64,000 nucleotides of DNA, taken from the NCBI GenBank assembly GCA_905221615.1, contig CAJNDT010000009.1, positions 213,020-277,019 of the forward strand, written 5' to 3'. Below, piece by piece: positions 12,830 to 25,000 of this stretch. The notes under the pieces were generated by a model, which saw only the letters and a program-made list of their open reading frames with translations, was not told the DNA's origin and searched no databases. The position numbers were made by a program, and so were the translations under genes. Origin of the DNA: Symbiodinium sp. CCMP2592 (Eukaryota > Sar > Dinophyceae > Suessiales > Symbiodiniaceae). The stretch's first letter is position 1. Every line of letters begins with the position of its first letter.

Positions 12830-13530
12830 TAAACCCAGACGCCTTGAACCCAGAAGCCCAAGACATCTAAACCCAGAAACCCGGAACAGCAAGGCCTTAA
12901 ACTCCTACACCAGGAACGGGGAACCCCGGACCAACAAACCCTGAAACTGTAAACCCCACCCAAACCCTTGAAACCCAGAAACCCTGCATCCAGAAATCCT
13001 GCACCCTGAAGCCCTAAACCCACAGACCCCGAACCTCGGAACCCTAAATCGCGAAAGCCTAAACGAGAAACCCTAAACAACCTAGAAAACCTGGACCCCT
13101 AAACACATCAACGCTGAGCCGAGAAACCCTAAGCTCAAAAACCCTAAACCAGGAAACCTTGAACCAAGAAACCAGAAATCTGAAACAGACAAACATCCAG
13201 AACCCTGAACCCAGAAACCCTACACCCAAAGCCTCTGAGCCCAGAACTCCAGAACCCAAAAACTCCAAGCCCAAAAAGGGCGCTCTCAGGATTCCAGGAG
13301 TGAGTGAGTGAGTGAGCGAGGGAAGTGAGTGAACGAGGGAGTGAGCCCAAACCCTCAACCCTGCAAGCCCTGCCGCGCACACACGCACATACAGAGTCGC
13401 ATGCACACACGCACTCACACGCGGCCCAAGCCCCTTTACCCGCAGTTCAAAACCCTCTGAAACTTTAAACCCGGAAGCCTTGGACCCAGAATCCCTGAAC
13501 CCAGAGACCCTATACCCCGAAATGACTGCT
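12830..13530. repeat. Degenerate telomere-like CCCTAAA/CCCAGAA tract
   Basis: Dozens of imperfect 6-8-nt units such as AACCCTAAAC, AACCCAGAA and AACCCTGAA run along the + strand. The unit resembles the C-rich strand of the TTTAGGG telomere repeat known from plants and dinoflagellates. A GAGT-repeat interrupts it at about 13303-13345 and a CACAC-rich stretch at 13375-13420. No coding signal. Confidence 0.75.
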
Positions 13531-14056
13531 CCGGGCCAGCAGATGATGAGACTCTTTGCTCTAAGCAGCACAAAGGTTGGGCCGCGACCCGTTCCCCCCC
13601 CCTCGTTCCAGAGCCGGAGCCCGGGCCCGACAGACCGCTCTTTTACCACCGCGGCCCGGGCTCCGTTCAGGGAAGCGAGGTGGGGGGGGAACGGGTCGCG
13701 GCCCAGCTTTTGTGCTTCCGTGCAGGGTCGCTACTAGGAAGTGCCTACTGGCCCGGAGTGGTCACGAGTGAAGTTCGCTTCAGGGGTTTAGGGTTTCTGG
13801 ATTCAAGGTTTCTGGGTTTGAGGCTTCTGGTTTCCAGGGTTCAGGGTTTGGGATTGCCGGGTTCTGGGGTTTGGGGTTTCTGCGTTTTCGGGCTTCGGGG
13901 TTTCTGAGTTCAGTGTTTTTGCATTCGAGGTTTCTGGGTTTAGGGCTGCTGGGGTTCAGGATTTATGGGTGCCGGGGCAAACTGTAGCATAGTCTTATTG
14001 CCTACTGGCCCGGAGCCGTCATTTCGGGGTATAGGGTCTCTGGGATTCTGGGTCCA
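13481..14056. repeat. Large nested inverted repeat
   Basis: The outer arms are 13481-13542 and 14002-14056, reverse complements with one small indel and a few mismatches. The inner arms, about 13568-13650 and 13650-13715, form a GC-rich hairpin that includes a nearly exact pair starting GGGCCGCGACCCGTTCCC on the left. The structure sits where the C-rich telomere-like tract switches to the G-rich tract. Confidence 0.7.
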
Positions 14057-14175
14057 CGGTTTCTGGATGTTTCTGGGTTCAGGGGTTTGGGTTTTTGGAT
14101 TTCTGGGCTCAAGCTTTCTGGGTTCAGGGTTTTTGCGTTCAGGGTTTGGGGTTTAGGGTTTATGGGTTGAGGGGT
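13770..14175. repeat. Degenerate telomere-like TTTAGGG/TTCTGGG tract (opposite orientation)
   Basis: Units such as AGGGTTTAGGG, TTTCTGGGTTC and GGGTTTGGGG run along the + strand. This is the complementary orientation of the tract at 12830-13530, so the two are head to head. Confidence 0.75.
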
Positions 14176-16419
14176 TCTGTGCCTGTCTCTCGCTCTTTCT
14201 CTCTCTTTATATCACTTTTTTGCCTGAGTAAGAAACAGGGGTGCAGCCCCCTCCTCTGCTCTCAATGCGCGCCCCGCATTGTATGGGAAGCACAAAGAAT
14301 AAAGGCGACACCCAAAGCGCGGACGACTGTACAGCCGCACGCACCGTGCTACTTCCATGGCTTCCCGTGCTCTGCGACCGATGGCGATGAGATGCGACGA
14401 GACCCGCGCGCACGTTAACATGGCTCGCTACCGCATGCCTTTCCTCCCCCCTGCATCACCGGGAAGCTTCCATGTTCAAGCCCGGCCCCCCAAGCAGTAG
14501 GTAAAATCAGGTAAGTATTCCCAGGGATATTGTTCCAGAACTCGGTGGGCCCCCTGAATAATGAAACAAGGATCCTCGCACATTCTTCACCCCAGTCCCA
14601 GGGAACAGGTCACAGCAAGGAGTGCACTCACGATGTGTCGTTTCGTCTGCATGTTTTGTATGCGAAGTTACTATGTTTGGGGGGGTCTGGATTGACCCTG
14701 CCGGGGGTCTGGATTGCTCCGCGGAGCACCTCAGACCTTCGGCCGAATTGGTCTGCAGAGCCGGGTCTGAAGTCCCCCTCCCCAGTCGCTGCGTGCTTGC
14801 ACACTCGCACAGTCGCAAGCACGCATGCCGTTTCGTACAGCCCATATATCAACCCATGTTAGTTACATCTACATTTTAGTTTTGCGGAAGCTTGCGCCCA
14901 CCCATTTTAGGCTAGATCAAACCACTTAAATAGGGTTTTAACTTCGGCTGGCAGTAGCAAGGGGATTATGCGAATTTTTGGCAGCTTGGTCCAGTGCCCA
15001 GGTTTAGAGGGCAGATCCATAGCCAACACAGAGCAAGTCCATAGCCAGCATAGGGTCTAAAATGGTTTTTCCGGATTGCTGCAGTTCCTAAGGAAATAGC
15101 ACCATGAGGGGTCTAAAATGGCCGCCCAAGCCCCCCCCCCCTTACACCCTGAGGGGATAAATTATGCGGGTTTGCTTGCCAGGGCCTGGCCTGGCAACTC
15201 TTCCTTCCAGGGTCATAAATCGCAGGCTTCGTGCTGGTGGCGCACCCCTTCTAACTATTCTACAGATCAATGCCAGGTCGATTAGAATGCAGTGCTTGAT
15301 GTGCCCCCTGCTTGCCAACTCTGATCACTAAGCCCGCACGCTATAGTAATCTGGGTTTCCAGTCTCCCAAGCATGCGGTACAAGCAGCTGCTGGGGGAAA
15401 AACACTGTCCCTGAGTCTCTCTCCAAATCTTCGCCTCACTTGCTCGCACTTTCTCACTTTCTCTCTCCATTTGTCACAGTCTCCCTATCTCTCCCTGCTT
15501 CTTGTTACTGCTTTTCTGCAAGGCAATGGGAGGTCACGATGGCGCACCGTAGATTCCCCTTTGCGAGTTGGCGACCTTCGGTTCTTAATAGTGCGTCTAT
15601 ACTGTAGCCATCGTGAATCATTTTTTTCGAAGGTGTAAGTCCACACAGAGCACATAAAGGTAGGTGAAGAGGGACGAAAGAACCGCAAAGAGCCAGTTGC
15701 ATCGTGGCCCAGGAAGAGCTCCTCCGCAGTTTCCTGCGCTTTTCGGGCGGCAGCGGCGAGTTGGCCACTGTGAAGGTTGGACCCCGCTTCACAAAACGCA
15801 TGCGGCTTTTTTTTGAGCTGTGCTGAAGTGCTGCCAGGTCATGGAACTCCTGCAATGGCTCGGAGCTGAGCGGATGGGCAGGGCGTCGAGGGGGGGGCGG
15901 AAGCGCCTGAAATGGCAGGCTCGGGCTGGAGGGAAACATTGAGGAAGCCCGGGACATGCTTCGCCTCCCGGCCAGAGAGTGTAGAGTGTAGAGATAGGAC
16001 GGGGACAGGTCACTACCAGAGTTCTGTGAGAAGGCGAAGGGGGGGGGGGGGGCTCGGCCCATGGGCCCCTCTCCCCCCCCTCCGCTCTCCGCTCGTCTCT
16101 TCCGCTTCTTCGGGAGTGCAATCTTCTTGCTTCTCTATGCAGATTCCACGCACGGGAGGCCGAGGCCGCAAGAGAGGTGAGGGCAGGACGGGCAAGTCCT
16201 GAGTCCCGAAGACCACTCCAACCTATCTCCGCAACATCAGCTGAGCAAAGCGAGGAGAGATAAGCCGTGAGAAAGTAGGGGAGAGAGCGAGAGAGTGCGT
16301 TGCTCTCCCATTTCTGCCGAAGGGGTTTTACCGGGGGTGGCTCAGCTTTCGAGCTGTTGGTAGAGGAAGCGGCCGAGGATGCGTGCTTTGGCAAACTCGT
16401 AACTCGTCTTCTTGGTAAG
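14176..16419. other. Region with no recognised gene
   Basis: No family signature is visible on either strand. The region includes CT-rich patches (about 14190-14215 and 15410-15500), C- and G-homopolymer runs (15129-15141 and 16040-16052) and repeats of a GGGTCTGGATT word near 14680-14720. It could be intergenic DNA, or 5' introns of the EF-hand gene that becomes visible at 16420. Confidence 0.4.
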
Positions 16420-18197
16420 GCATGGTGGACTTTAACTTCAGTGGAACCTTGGACCGAGTGGAGTTCCTGCGCCTGATGCGATTGCAGAAGGTGGGGTTGC
16501 AGCTTCCTACCTTTGCGAGTCTTTGTGCCGAGGTTGTCTGTTCGGCGGAGCTTGCAGTTTTGTCGCGACTGAAGGAGAAGAACTTGAACGCCTACACCAA
16601 GGCCTACGTCTCCAAGAACTTGGACAAAGATCTTAGCGAGAGCACCGTGGCAGCAGCAAATCGTGAAGCTTATATTGGCAGGGGAGATCCATCCTGCACG
16701 GGTTTGCAGGTCATCTGGTTGCCGCCCTTGCAGACTGCGCGGTGCATCCAGAAAAGCAGACTCTGCAGGAGCTTACAAGGCAAAAGGCGCAGAGGTCACC
16801 GTTGAAGATGCGGAAATGTCATTGGAGGCTGAGCCTAAGCCTTGAAGCCTTGAAGCTTCGCCGAGTCCTCAGGAGGTCTTTCGGCGGCAGAAATGGAAGC
16901 CAGGCGATTCGCCTCTCAGTTGGGAAGCGTCACCCGGCTGGACGAAGACCCTCTGCCGCTTCCATACTGGTTCTTACTCGTGCAAGTCCAAGGTGGGTTT
17001 GCATAGCCGAGGAGGCCAGTCTTGAAAATGGTGGGTCCGGGATGGCTGATGGCTCTGCAGTGGCTTTTGCAGGTGCGGAAGATGGCCCCGGTCTGGAAGC
17101 GACGCCGTGCAGGATTCTCCGAGATTCAGGCCCGTCAGAGCACCGAATCTCCGTTCTCTCTCCGCAGCTCTCGGGGGCCTCTCTTGCTATGCCAGGTCAG
17201 AGAACTCCAGGCAGCTTTCCGGGGTCCAGAGTCCGTGCCCGGGAAGACCGGTCCGGTGGTGGCGGCTGGGACAAGAAGGGAAGTAGAGCAGCGGAGCAGC
17301 GTCCACTTCGTCTTCGTGCTTTGCCTCTTTCGGACGGGTGCTCTCTCTCTCTTTGAGGTCAGCGACCTGCTATGGATGCTCCTCGACTCAGGCCCGTGCC
17401 TGCGTGGCGCTGTAGCCGCTCCTAGCTGTTGAAGTCTCTCGACTCGAGGCATGAGAATTCACCGGGCTGAAGAGCGACGGGAGTTCCACCAGGCAGATGG
17501 AGATGGGTTTGGCTGCTTGGCCGTTCCGCTCTCTTTTCCTTTCTGGGGGGGCCTGGGGCGCAGCAGGCGCTGGATCGTGCCAGGCAAGAGGCTTTGGAGG
17601 CCGGAAAGCTGAGCCCTCACATTCACATCATTCACATGCCTCTGCCTCTCGTTTGCCGGAATTGGTCAGGCTGGCATCAGCCCGAAGGACGTTGGCGAGC
17701 TTGGCGGCTGCAGCAGCACAAGGAAACTTATAGTAGATCCGGTGTTGCCGGCGCACGCTAACTCAGGTAGCTTAGAACTCTACTTCGCCCCGTTCCTGCA
17801 CCTGGTCCGGGCGTGTCTCGGCTCCAAGATCTCTTGTACAAACTCGCTCGAAAGAGATCTGGCTCATCTGGATTACTTCTCTTGCTCCCTTGTAGGCATG
17901 TGCGCGTTATTGAGCAGCAGCAGATCCAGAGGGAAGAGCTTGCCATGAGGCCGGCTCGCGTTACAGATCTGTTCGGCCGTGTGAGTAACATTCCTCCATG
18001 CAGGAGCGTGAGCTTTTCAGCGGAAGAGATTGCAGATCTCCGGTGTATCTTCAATCGCCAGGTTGGTCAAAAAAGCTTGCAAATCCAGCTGAATGCTTTT
18101 CATCTTTCTTTGCAATTCCTCTTCCGAAGGCCAGCGAGGCCCGACAGAAGGAGGCCGTGGAGGCGACTCTAGCGGTAGGGAGATTTTTCTGGGAGCG

Positions 18198-18255
<58 letters not shown>

Positions 18256-19020
18256 AGGCCCCGGCCGTGTGCCACCCACTCAGCGCCGCCGTCTTGAACC
18301 TTTGCAGCATCTCACGGCTGCCGTGCTCGGAGGCGCTGGGGGCAGACTCGCTAACATTGCTCGGTATACTGGCTCCGTACTTCGTTGTGAAGATGAACCC
18401 AGTCGGGATTTAAGCCGAAAGCCAGACACCCAAGTGCTCCCTAGGAGAGTCTTGGACATGTGCGGTGCCCAGCAGCTGCTGCCTTGCAGGTCGTGCATCT
18501 GGCCGGCTGCATCGGGGTGCGAATGAAGACGTCGCAGAAGGAGATGTCGCTCGGTGGCACCGTGAAATGCCCTTTTCTGCACAGTAGACCTGTTCTGCAA
18601 GCTTCTACGGAACCTGGTGGCTTAGGCTCCAGCGGAAGATCAGAGAGCTTTGTGTTCAAGGTGGGCGGGGAAGAATGAAGCATCGATGTAGAAATTGTAG
18701 CCGTGCCGACGCAGGTCCCTTCCTGCAGCCATCCGCTACCAAGAAAGAGGCCGGTCATGCTGTTCGGCCACATGTCGTAGCGTCTGCCAAGATGCCAAAA
18801 CAAAGCTTCTCCAAGGCCTCAGCGCGATCATGCCGCTCTGACGAGGACGGTGAGCAAGGCACCTCGTGAATCGCAGCGTCGATCCCGCTTATGTTCAGCG
18901 AACCACGTACCATGTGCAGAAGAGTCAAATGAAGGTTTGCAGCTGAACTGCCCTTACAGGCTTGGACCTGGATTTCGCGGAATTCCTGCACATCTTCCAG
19001 TGGATGACTGACTGCTGCTT
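16420..19020 (+). CDS. EF-hand-like gene, copy 2 (scattered exons, partial)
   Basis: Exon-like patches in order: 16420-16490, after a TAAG acceptor, encodes DFNFSGTLDRVEFLRLM, an EF-hand with D-x-N-x-S-G-x-L-x-x-x-E spacing; 16565-16660 reads LKEKNLNAYTKAYVSKNL; from 17358, after a pyrimidine-rich CTTTGAG, comes VSDLLWMLLDSGP; 17896-17980 reads VIEQQQIQREELAMRPARV; 18004-18061, bounded by CAG and CAG|GTTGGT, reads SVSFSAEEIADLRCIFNRQ; from 18490, after CTTGCAG, comes GCIGVRMKTSQKE; SDEDG near 18838-18851 joins by GT-AG splicing to GLDLDFAEFLHIFQWMTD at 18960-19013. Each piece has a counterpart at 1.1-3.4 kb. Phases do not close at every junction, so the model is incomplete. It is a calcium-responsive protein by family knowledge; the target is unknown. 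Confidence 0.42.
18199..18254. repeat. (GA)n microsatellite
   Basis: Uninterrupted GA dinucleotides, lying in what appears to be an intron of the EF-hand copy 2 gene. Confidence 0.95.
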
Positions 19021-22000
19021 GCCCTAAGAGTAGGGCGGCCTCGCACAGTCCACCTTTAGTTCATGGCAAAACGTGAAATCTGTAGCTTGTGCTGACAGGC
19101 AACTTCTGCAACATCAACGACGTCGCCGAGCGGTTTGTTCAGACATCTTGGCGTCGACCTTCCATTTAAGTGTCTGGTCCACGGCACGCGTTTTCAGAAA
19201 AGGTGGAAGTTGAGGACTGCATGACTCTTGATTCTAGATAGGCCTCTATCTCTATCCGAGTGTTCTTTTGCTGAAGCAACAAGACGGGTGCAGAAAAAGA
19301 GTTGCCAGTCTGGTCGAAGAAACCTTCCCAGAACTGGAACCCTTGGGTTTCCTCACAGGCGCTTTGGCCAGAGAGAACTTTTTCAGCTAGATGTGTGGGA
19401 TTGCATCATGGATTCTGCTGTAGCCTAACGATGGATCCTTCACAATACTTCTTCTCCTTCTCGTCTCACACTGTCTAGCGCGATTTCATCAACTTTAACT
19501 TTAAATCTTTGTGGGCGCGATCTGTCAGACACAGACAGCAGCGGTGACTTGTAGCGCGTGTTTTCACCGCGGTGCTCATCCCACTCGCGAGTTTTGCATT
19601 CGTAGGCGGCTGGACAGCTTGTCGGTTTCAGTAGACTGCTGTTTTGCCAAGCGATGCAACTTGGCGGCTTAGCGTCGCCGGTCATTCTGAGGCCGCACGC
19701 CCAGAAACGGCGGCGAATTTGAATTCTCAATGCTAACTGGCAGCTAACTACTTAGCTGCTTGTCAATGAATGCTTGGCTTTCCGCGGCTCGATCGAGACA
19801 ATATCGTTGTAGCGCAAGGAGGTGGAGTGGCCGATAGAGCTTCATGATTGAAGCTGGTGTTCCTGTTGTCGTCTTGTCTCCGGAGAGCAGATGCTGTGAG
19901 CCGGCCAAATTCATCGCATGTGACGGCTTGCTTTTTGCTTGCAGCACCGACGAAGCGCAAGCACATAAGCAAAGGCTGGACTTGATTGAGCCTCTCTGGC
20001 CGACTTTTGAAAAGGGGCCCGCTCAAAACTGCACTGCGCACGCCGCTCGGTGCTTTCCCCCGTTGTGTCTGTAGTCTGAAACTTTTGAGTATCTTATGTA
20101 TCTCGGAGTGAGTGCAGCAGACTGTGTCGAATCGGTTCTATGAGCTTGCAAGCGCAGCCCTTAACCGCCACAGACATGGTGTTCTTGCCGTTCCCATCCG
20201 GCACCTGTCACAGGCCGCAGGTTACCGGCGTCGAGATGCGAAGGCCGGTCACTCAGTCTCTTGCTGTTGCTGGGGTCTCTGTGATCTCACGCAGGGCGGC
20301 GCCTGCGCCTCCGAGCTTCGAGGCGATCTTAAGCAAAGGGCCCTCTTTCTGGAACTGCTCTGTCTCTGACGAAAGGCCGCCATCCCAGCCACTTGGCAAA
20401 ACCGCCGGCGGTCTATCTGAGAGCCTTTACGACGCTTTTTTGCTGCCACAGCCGCCTTGCGTAAGCTTTGCTGTTCCACTGGCTTCAGAGTCGCAGTCGG
20501 AGGGAGGTACAGTAGTACGGTACCATCACCAGTACGGTAGAACTCCACTTCAGCCTTGGCTGCGGCCGGCATGCCTCCAAAGTCGGCTATGGAGCTGTGT
20601 CCACCGTGTCAAACCTGACATGGGGATCTAGACATCCATCGCTGAGACAGCTGGGGCCTTCCTTCAAGTTGAAGCTGACGTCTTCAGCCTTTGCTGCCTA
20701 CGCTGATTTAAGTAAGTAGTGCTCTGTAGATCATGTCAGGAAGCACTGTATGGGTGGCCTTAGCATTCAGACGAAGCTAGTTGTTGCGAGAGTATCGGAT
20801 CCAAGCAGGCCTCCGACCATTCAAGGCCGCTGGCGAAGGGTGTGCAGCCCACAGTGCGAGGAAGGCGCTAGGCACGAGCCTCCTTTGACATGGGATTATG
20901 TCGAGCAGTCGAGCAGTGATGCACGTCGAGCCTGAGCGATGTAATCGACTATGTAGCGCAATCTGAAATCCATCGCAGCTCGTAGATGCATCTGCAACGG
21001 CCGACAGCAATCCCAGCAACAGTCAGTACCCTGTGAGTTTCGAGCCAGTCCCTCGGTGTGAGCAAATCGCCGGGGCGCGTGGCGGATTTAGTCATGGCCT
21101 TGCGGCGCTGGGAACACTTCAGGGGCCTGGGTGGGATTGAACGGACGTTGCCGCGTCATGTGCTCCAACATCGTGCCAAGTGTGCTTTCAGTTAGCCCCT
21201 GCTCCCAGAAGGCAAGGACAAGGAGTGCAGACATGCGCTCGCCAGCAGCAAATCTGCAAACGGAGCTGCACGACTGGCAGACTAGCGATAGCCAACGGAA
21301 AACCATCATCTCGGACCATAGGGTGCAGGTTCGGGTTTGCTAGTGCCTCGTCAGTGCGGCTCCGGCCACCTGTGCCAAATGCCCGTGCCAACAGCTGTGC
21401 AAAGCATCGCTGGCCTTGACAACGACTGAGACAGGCAGAGACCGGTCAAGCTCGAGTGAGAGCAACAATGTGATCGAGAGCTTTTCGGAGGTTGTGTTTG
21501 TGCATTAGTTAACATAGCTTGCAGTGGAGTTCGGTTTGCCTGCGGTGATACAAATCGTTCTTGGCTGAGTTCCCTTTCCTGTTCCACTTCTGGGTGAGCC
21601 TGGTAGCTAACATTTCGGATGAGCCGCTCCAAGTGTTTTTTTGCATCGGGCTCGGTTTTGGAGTTTGGAGTGCGATAAAGTACAGGATACGGCGTGTATC
21701 TCGGACATTTTAACATCGAGCGAGGCTTTGGAGTACGATGAAACATTGGATTCGACTTTCTTGCTTCGGCTAGCTTGGGTTCCATGTGGTGAAGCACATG
21801 CCCAGACAATTTGCTTGACGCCAGGCTCGTGCGATGAGGGCTCGAACAGTTGCCGCTGCCATCTTGCGAATCCTTATGAAGTCGGGCGCGCTAAAGTGCT
21901 AAAGGCTGCTGTGTTTCTGGGATTTGTTGGCTTCAGACGATTGCCGACGAGCTAGATTCAGTGCTGATTGGAGTTCATGCGGCTTGACGGGGTCTTCGGC

Positions 22001-25000
22001 TGTTGACGTATCTATCAAACTTAGGGTGGTTTCCAACAAGAACCTGTGATGTGTCATGCATGTCACATTGCAGGATGCTTTGTCTGGGCTGATAAATAGG
22101 CACTCAACCCCGCTGTGCACTTGATCTCGGCTCGCAGAATCTCGCAGAACTTCGGTGCCTGGTCACAGATGCTCACATGTGCCAGTCAGCCAACCGGAAC
22201 AGCGGTTTTGTTGCTCGTGCTTCTATCGGCCTCCAGCCACTGACTGTATCGACGCCACTGCCCGTCGTCTCCAACTCTGACGGGCTGGGATGCTGCATTT
22301 CGAGCAGACATCGCCGCATGCTTGCAGCTGCGACGCTGCTCTTCCTGCCAGGCGCGAAGCGTTAAACCGAGACTGTCTCCCCACCAACCTTGGGGCTCCG
22401 GATTCCAGGAGTCGTTGCGCCTGCGAATCTCAGGCCGGCAGGCCGGGCCCCTGGCGGAGACTTCAGACTTCAGACGCCTCTGACAAAGTCCGTGACCGCT
22501 CTGGCAGGTGCCCTCAGTGCAGCGAGCCTTGCAACCTTGCTGGGCGACGAGGCCGGAGGGCAGCAAATGGCCCTCATTGACCCCAATTCCGGCCGAAATT
22601 GGGCTCTATGTGTTTTTTTAGGATCGCGTGGTTGACTTGTTCGAGTGGAGTCGTGCAATCGGTGAGCGCTCATTGTAGGAAGCAGTTGAACGGTGGATAT
22701 GAAGCTGACAAGTCGGAAGTGGGAGTGCGTATGCAGGCCGCGCGCTTGCCTGGGACTGAGTGTTGAGTCGAAGCGGGCAGCGCCCACGGAGTTGAAAGTT
22801 CACAGGCAGACACGCCTTTCAAGAATTCGCAACTCGCAACAACTTGCTGTGCTTTGAGGCCATACCTCAAAAGCTTGCCCGTTTCGCAGTGCGTCCGACA
22901 CGGAGGTCGGGTCCCGTCGCTCACCGACTCACGATGATACTGTGGACTCCTTTGCATTCAGCTGTGCTAATGTATAGCTGCTCTGCAGGAGGGAGCGCAG
23001 AAGGAGGGCCGCCCACGCTCAGCCCTTGGCTCTCAGAGTGCGAAAGGAGATCTCACCAGAACTCTGTGTCGCAATCAGAGACCTCGCTTTTTATCGCCCG
23101 TATCGCCACCGCAAGTGGGCGGACTGCTCCAGGCTGCATTGGGTCTGCTATCATGCCTGAGGTATTGGCGCGGCTTCGCGTCGGTTCTGAATCAGCAACT
23201 GCAATCTCCGTCTAGGCAGATCCTGAGCCGTGACAGTTGAGGGAGAGACAGGAGGTGTCTTGTCAGAGGCATGGCTGGCGGCGATTCCTCGGTCATGCTC
23301 TGCGGCACCTGCGTTGTCGCGGCAAGTTGCTCAAGGCAGCGAAACAATGCACACTGCTGTGACGGCTGGAGCTATCGCAAGAGAGGCCTGTCCTGACATC
23401 ATCGAGTTCTGTCCCCTGGGTCTTCTGCAACTCCCTTAGCCACACAGACCATGAAGACGAATGAAGAAGGGATGTTTACGGGCCGTCTTGATGGTTGTGC
23501 TTGTCAGTTCTGCGCACATCCTGCTATTGCTCAGCGCGTCGGCGGCCCGGTGACTCTTAAAGGTCATGATGCGTCGCATGAAGTAGTGTATATTAGCCCG
23601 AATGGGCAATCTGTGAGGCCGCGAGCATATGGTCTGGATGGGCGGCTATTCCTGCCATCAGTGCCTTGTCACAGATTCGAAGTCATGAATTGACTGTAGG
23701 TGACAACGGACGGTCTGCTGACAGCCGAGGCACCAGCACATCCCCTGGAACAGTTGGGCTGCGAACTCGGGGCGATGTGACAAAAACCGGTCCAGTGCTG
23801 TACTGAGGACGATGTTACAGCTAAGGTGTGGGACTGGGATACTTCTTGTGGAACCCCACTGGCTACAAGCCAGGCTCCAAGGACGTCAGTGTCGTAGCCT
23901 TCAATGCAAATCCAAGAACATCTGCACGAATTGCCGGCTGCTGCTGCGGCACGAGAGATGCCAACAAGCCAGGGCCTCTCAGGCCCATGGCCGGCCCAAG
24001 CCGGAAAGGCCTCCGAGATCTCGCGTCAAACGTGTTCACAACAGGCAAGAGGCATCGACCGGAGTGTGACCCTGTGATGGCCTTCCAGCGCCCCATCCTG
24101 GCTTTGTCCTGCTCTGTGCCTTCTTGCTTCCCCTTTCCGCCTTTCCACGGGTTGCAGCTTTGAAAGCTCCGAGCGGTCGCCCCACATCGGCCACCCACAA
24201 TCGAAGTTTGCAGCGAAGTTCCTGCTGGTGCTTTGGCCGCGCCGTGCCGCCGTGCGAGGCTGAGGGACCTCGTCTACAGCGGCTGGCCGATCTTCGCGCT
24301 GCTCCGCGAGCTGCGCTTGAAGCTCTCGAGGCCCGGACCGGGAGCAGCATTCTTCTTGGAGACAGGAGCTGGACGAAGAGAGATCAGCGTGATACAGTAG
24401 CCATGATGGCTGATTTGAGAGCGGGTGCTGTAACAGAAGCCAGTCTCTGCCTTGCGCTTGCTCAGCCCTCCGAAATATAGTTGAAAAAGAAGTACGCGCG
24501 CCCAGGGTCTTGACGAGAATGGCAGTGCTGCAGATTTTGCAATCGGGGCGTTGAAGGAGGGGCTGCTTTCCGGCGCCTCTGCCGGAGCGTTGTCGCAGGC
24601 TGCCGATCATGCCGGACATGGACACTAGCCAGGCTCCTATATTGTGACAATCCATAGATGTGATATTTGTTTGCGTTGGCAACACCGTGAGCATTGAACT
24701 CTGCAGTGTTCCGTGTTTGAACCCTTGGTTTCAGATCAGCCTTGACGAGTTGAAGCACATCTCCCGGATGCGGCAGCACTTGTCTCGGCAGCTGAAAGCT
24801 TGGGTGTGTCGGGGACTGTGTGCTCATCTCTTCAACCCAAGTAGAATTAGTGAGTTTCCGCAGCTCGACATGTATACTCCCAGAACTCTATTTGCCGGGA
24901 AAGGTCAACCGGCACTTCGGACGACCTCGACAGGGCCTTATTACAGCTTTGGCATTGCCATAGTTCTGACGCGTGTAGCTTTGGCCCATGTGTGAGCGGA

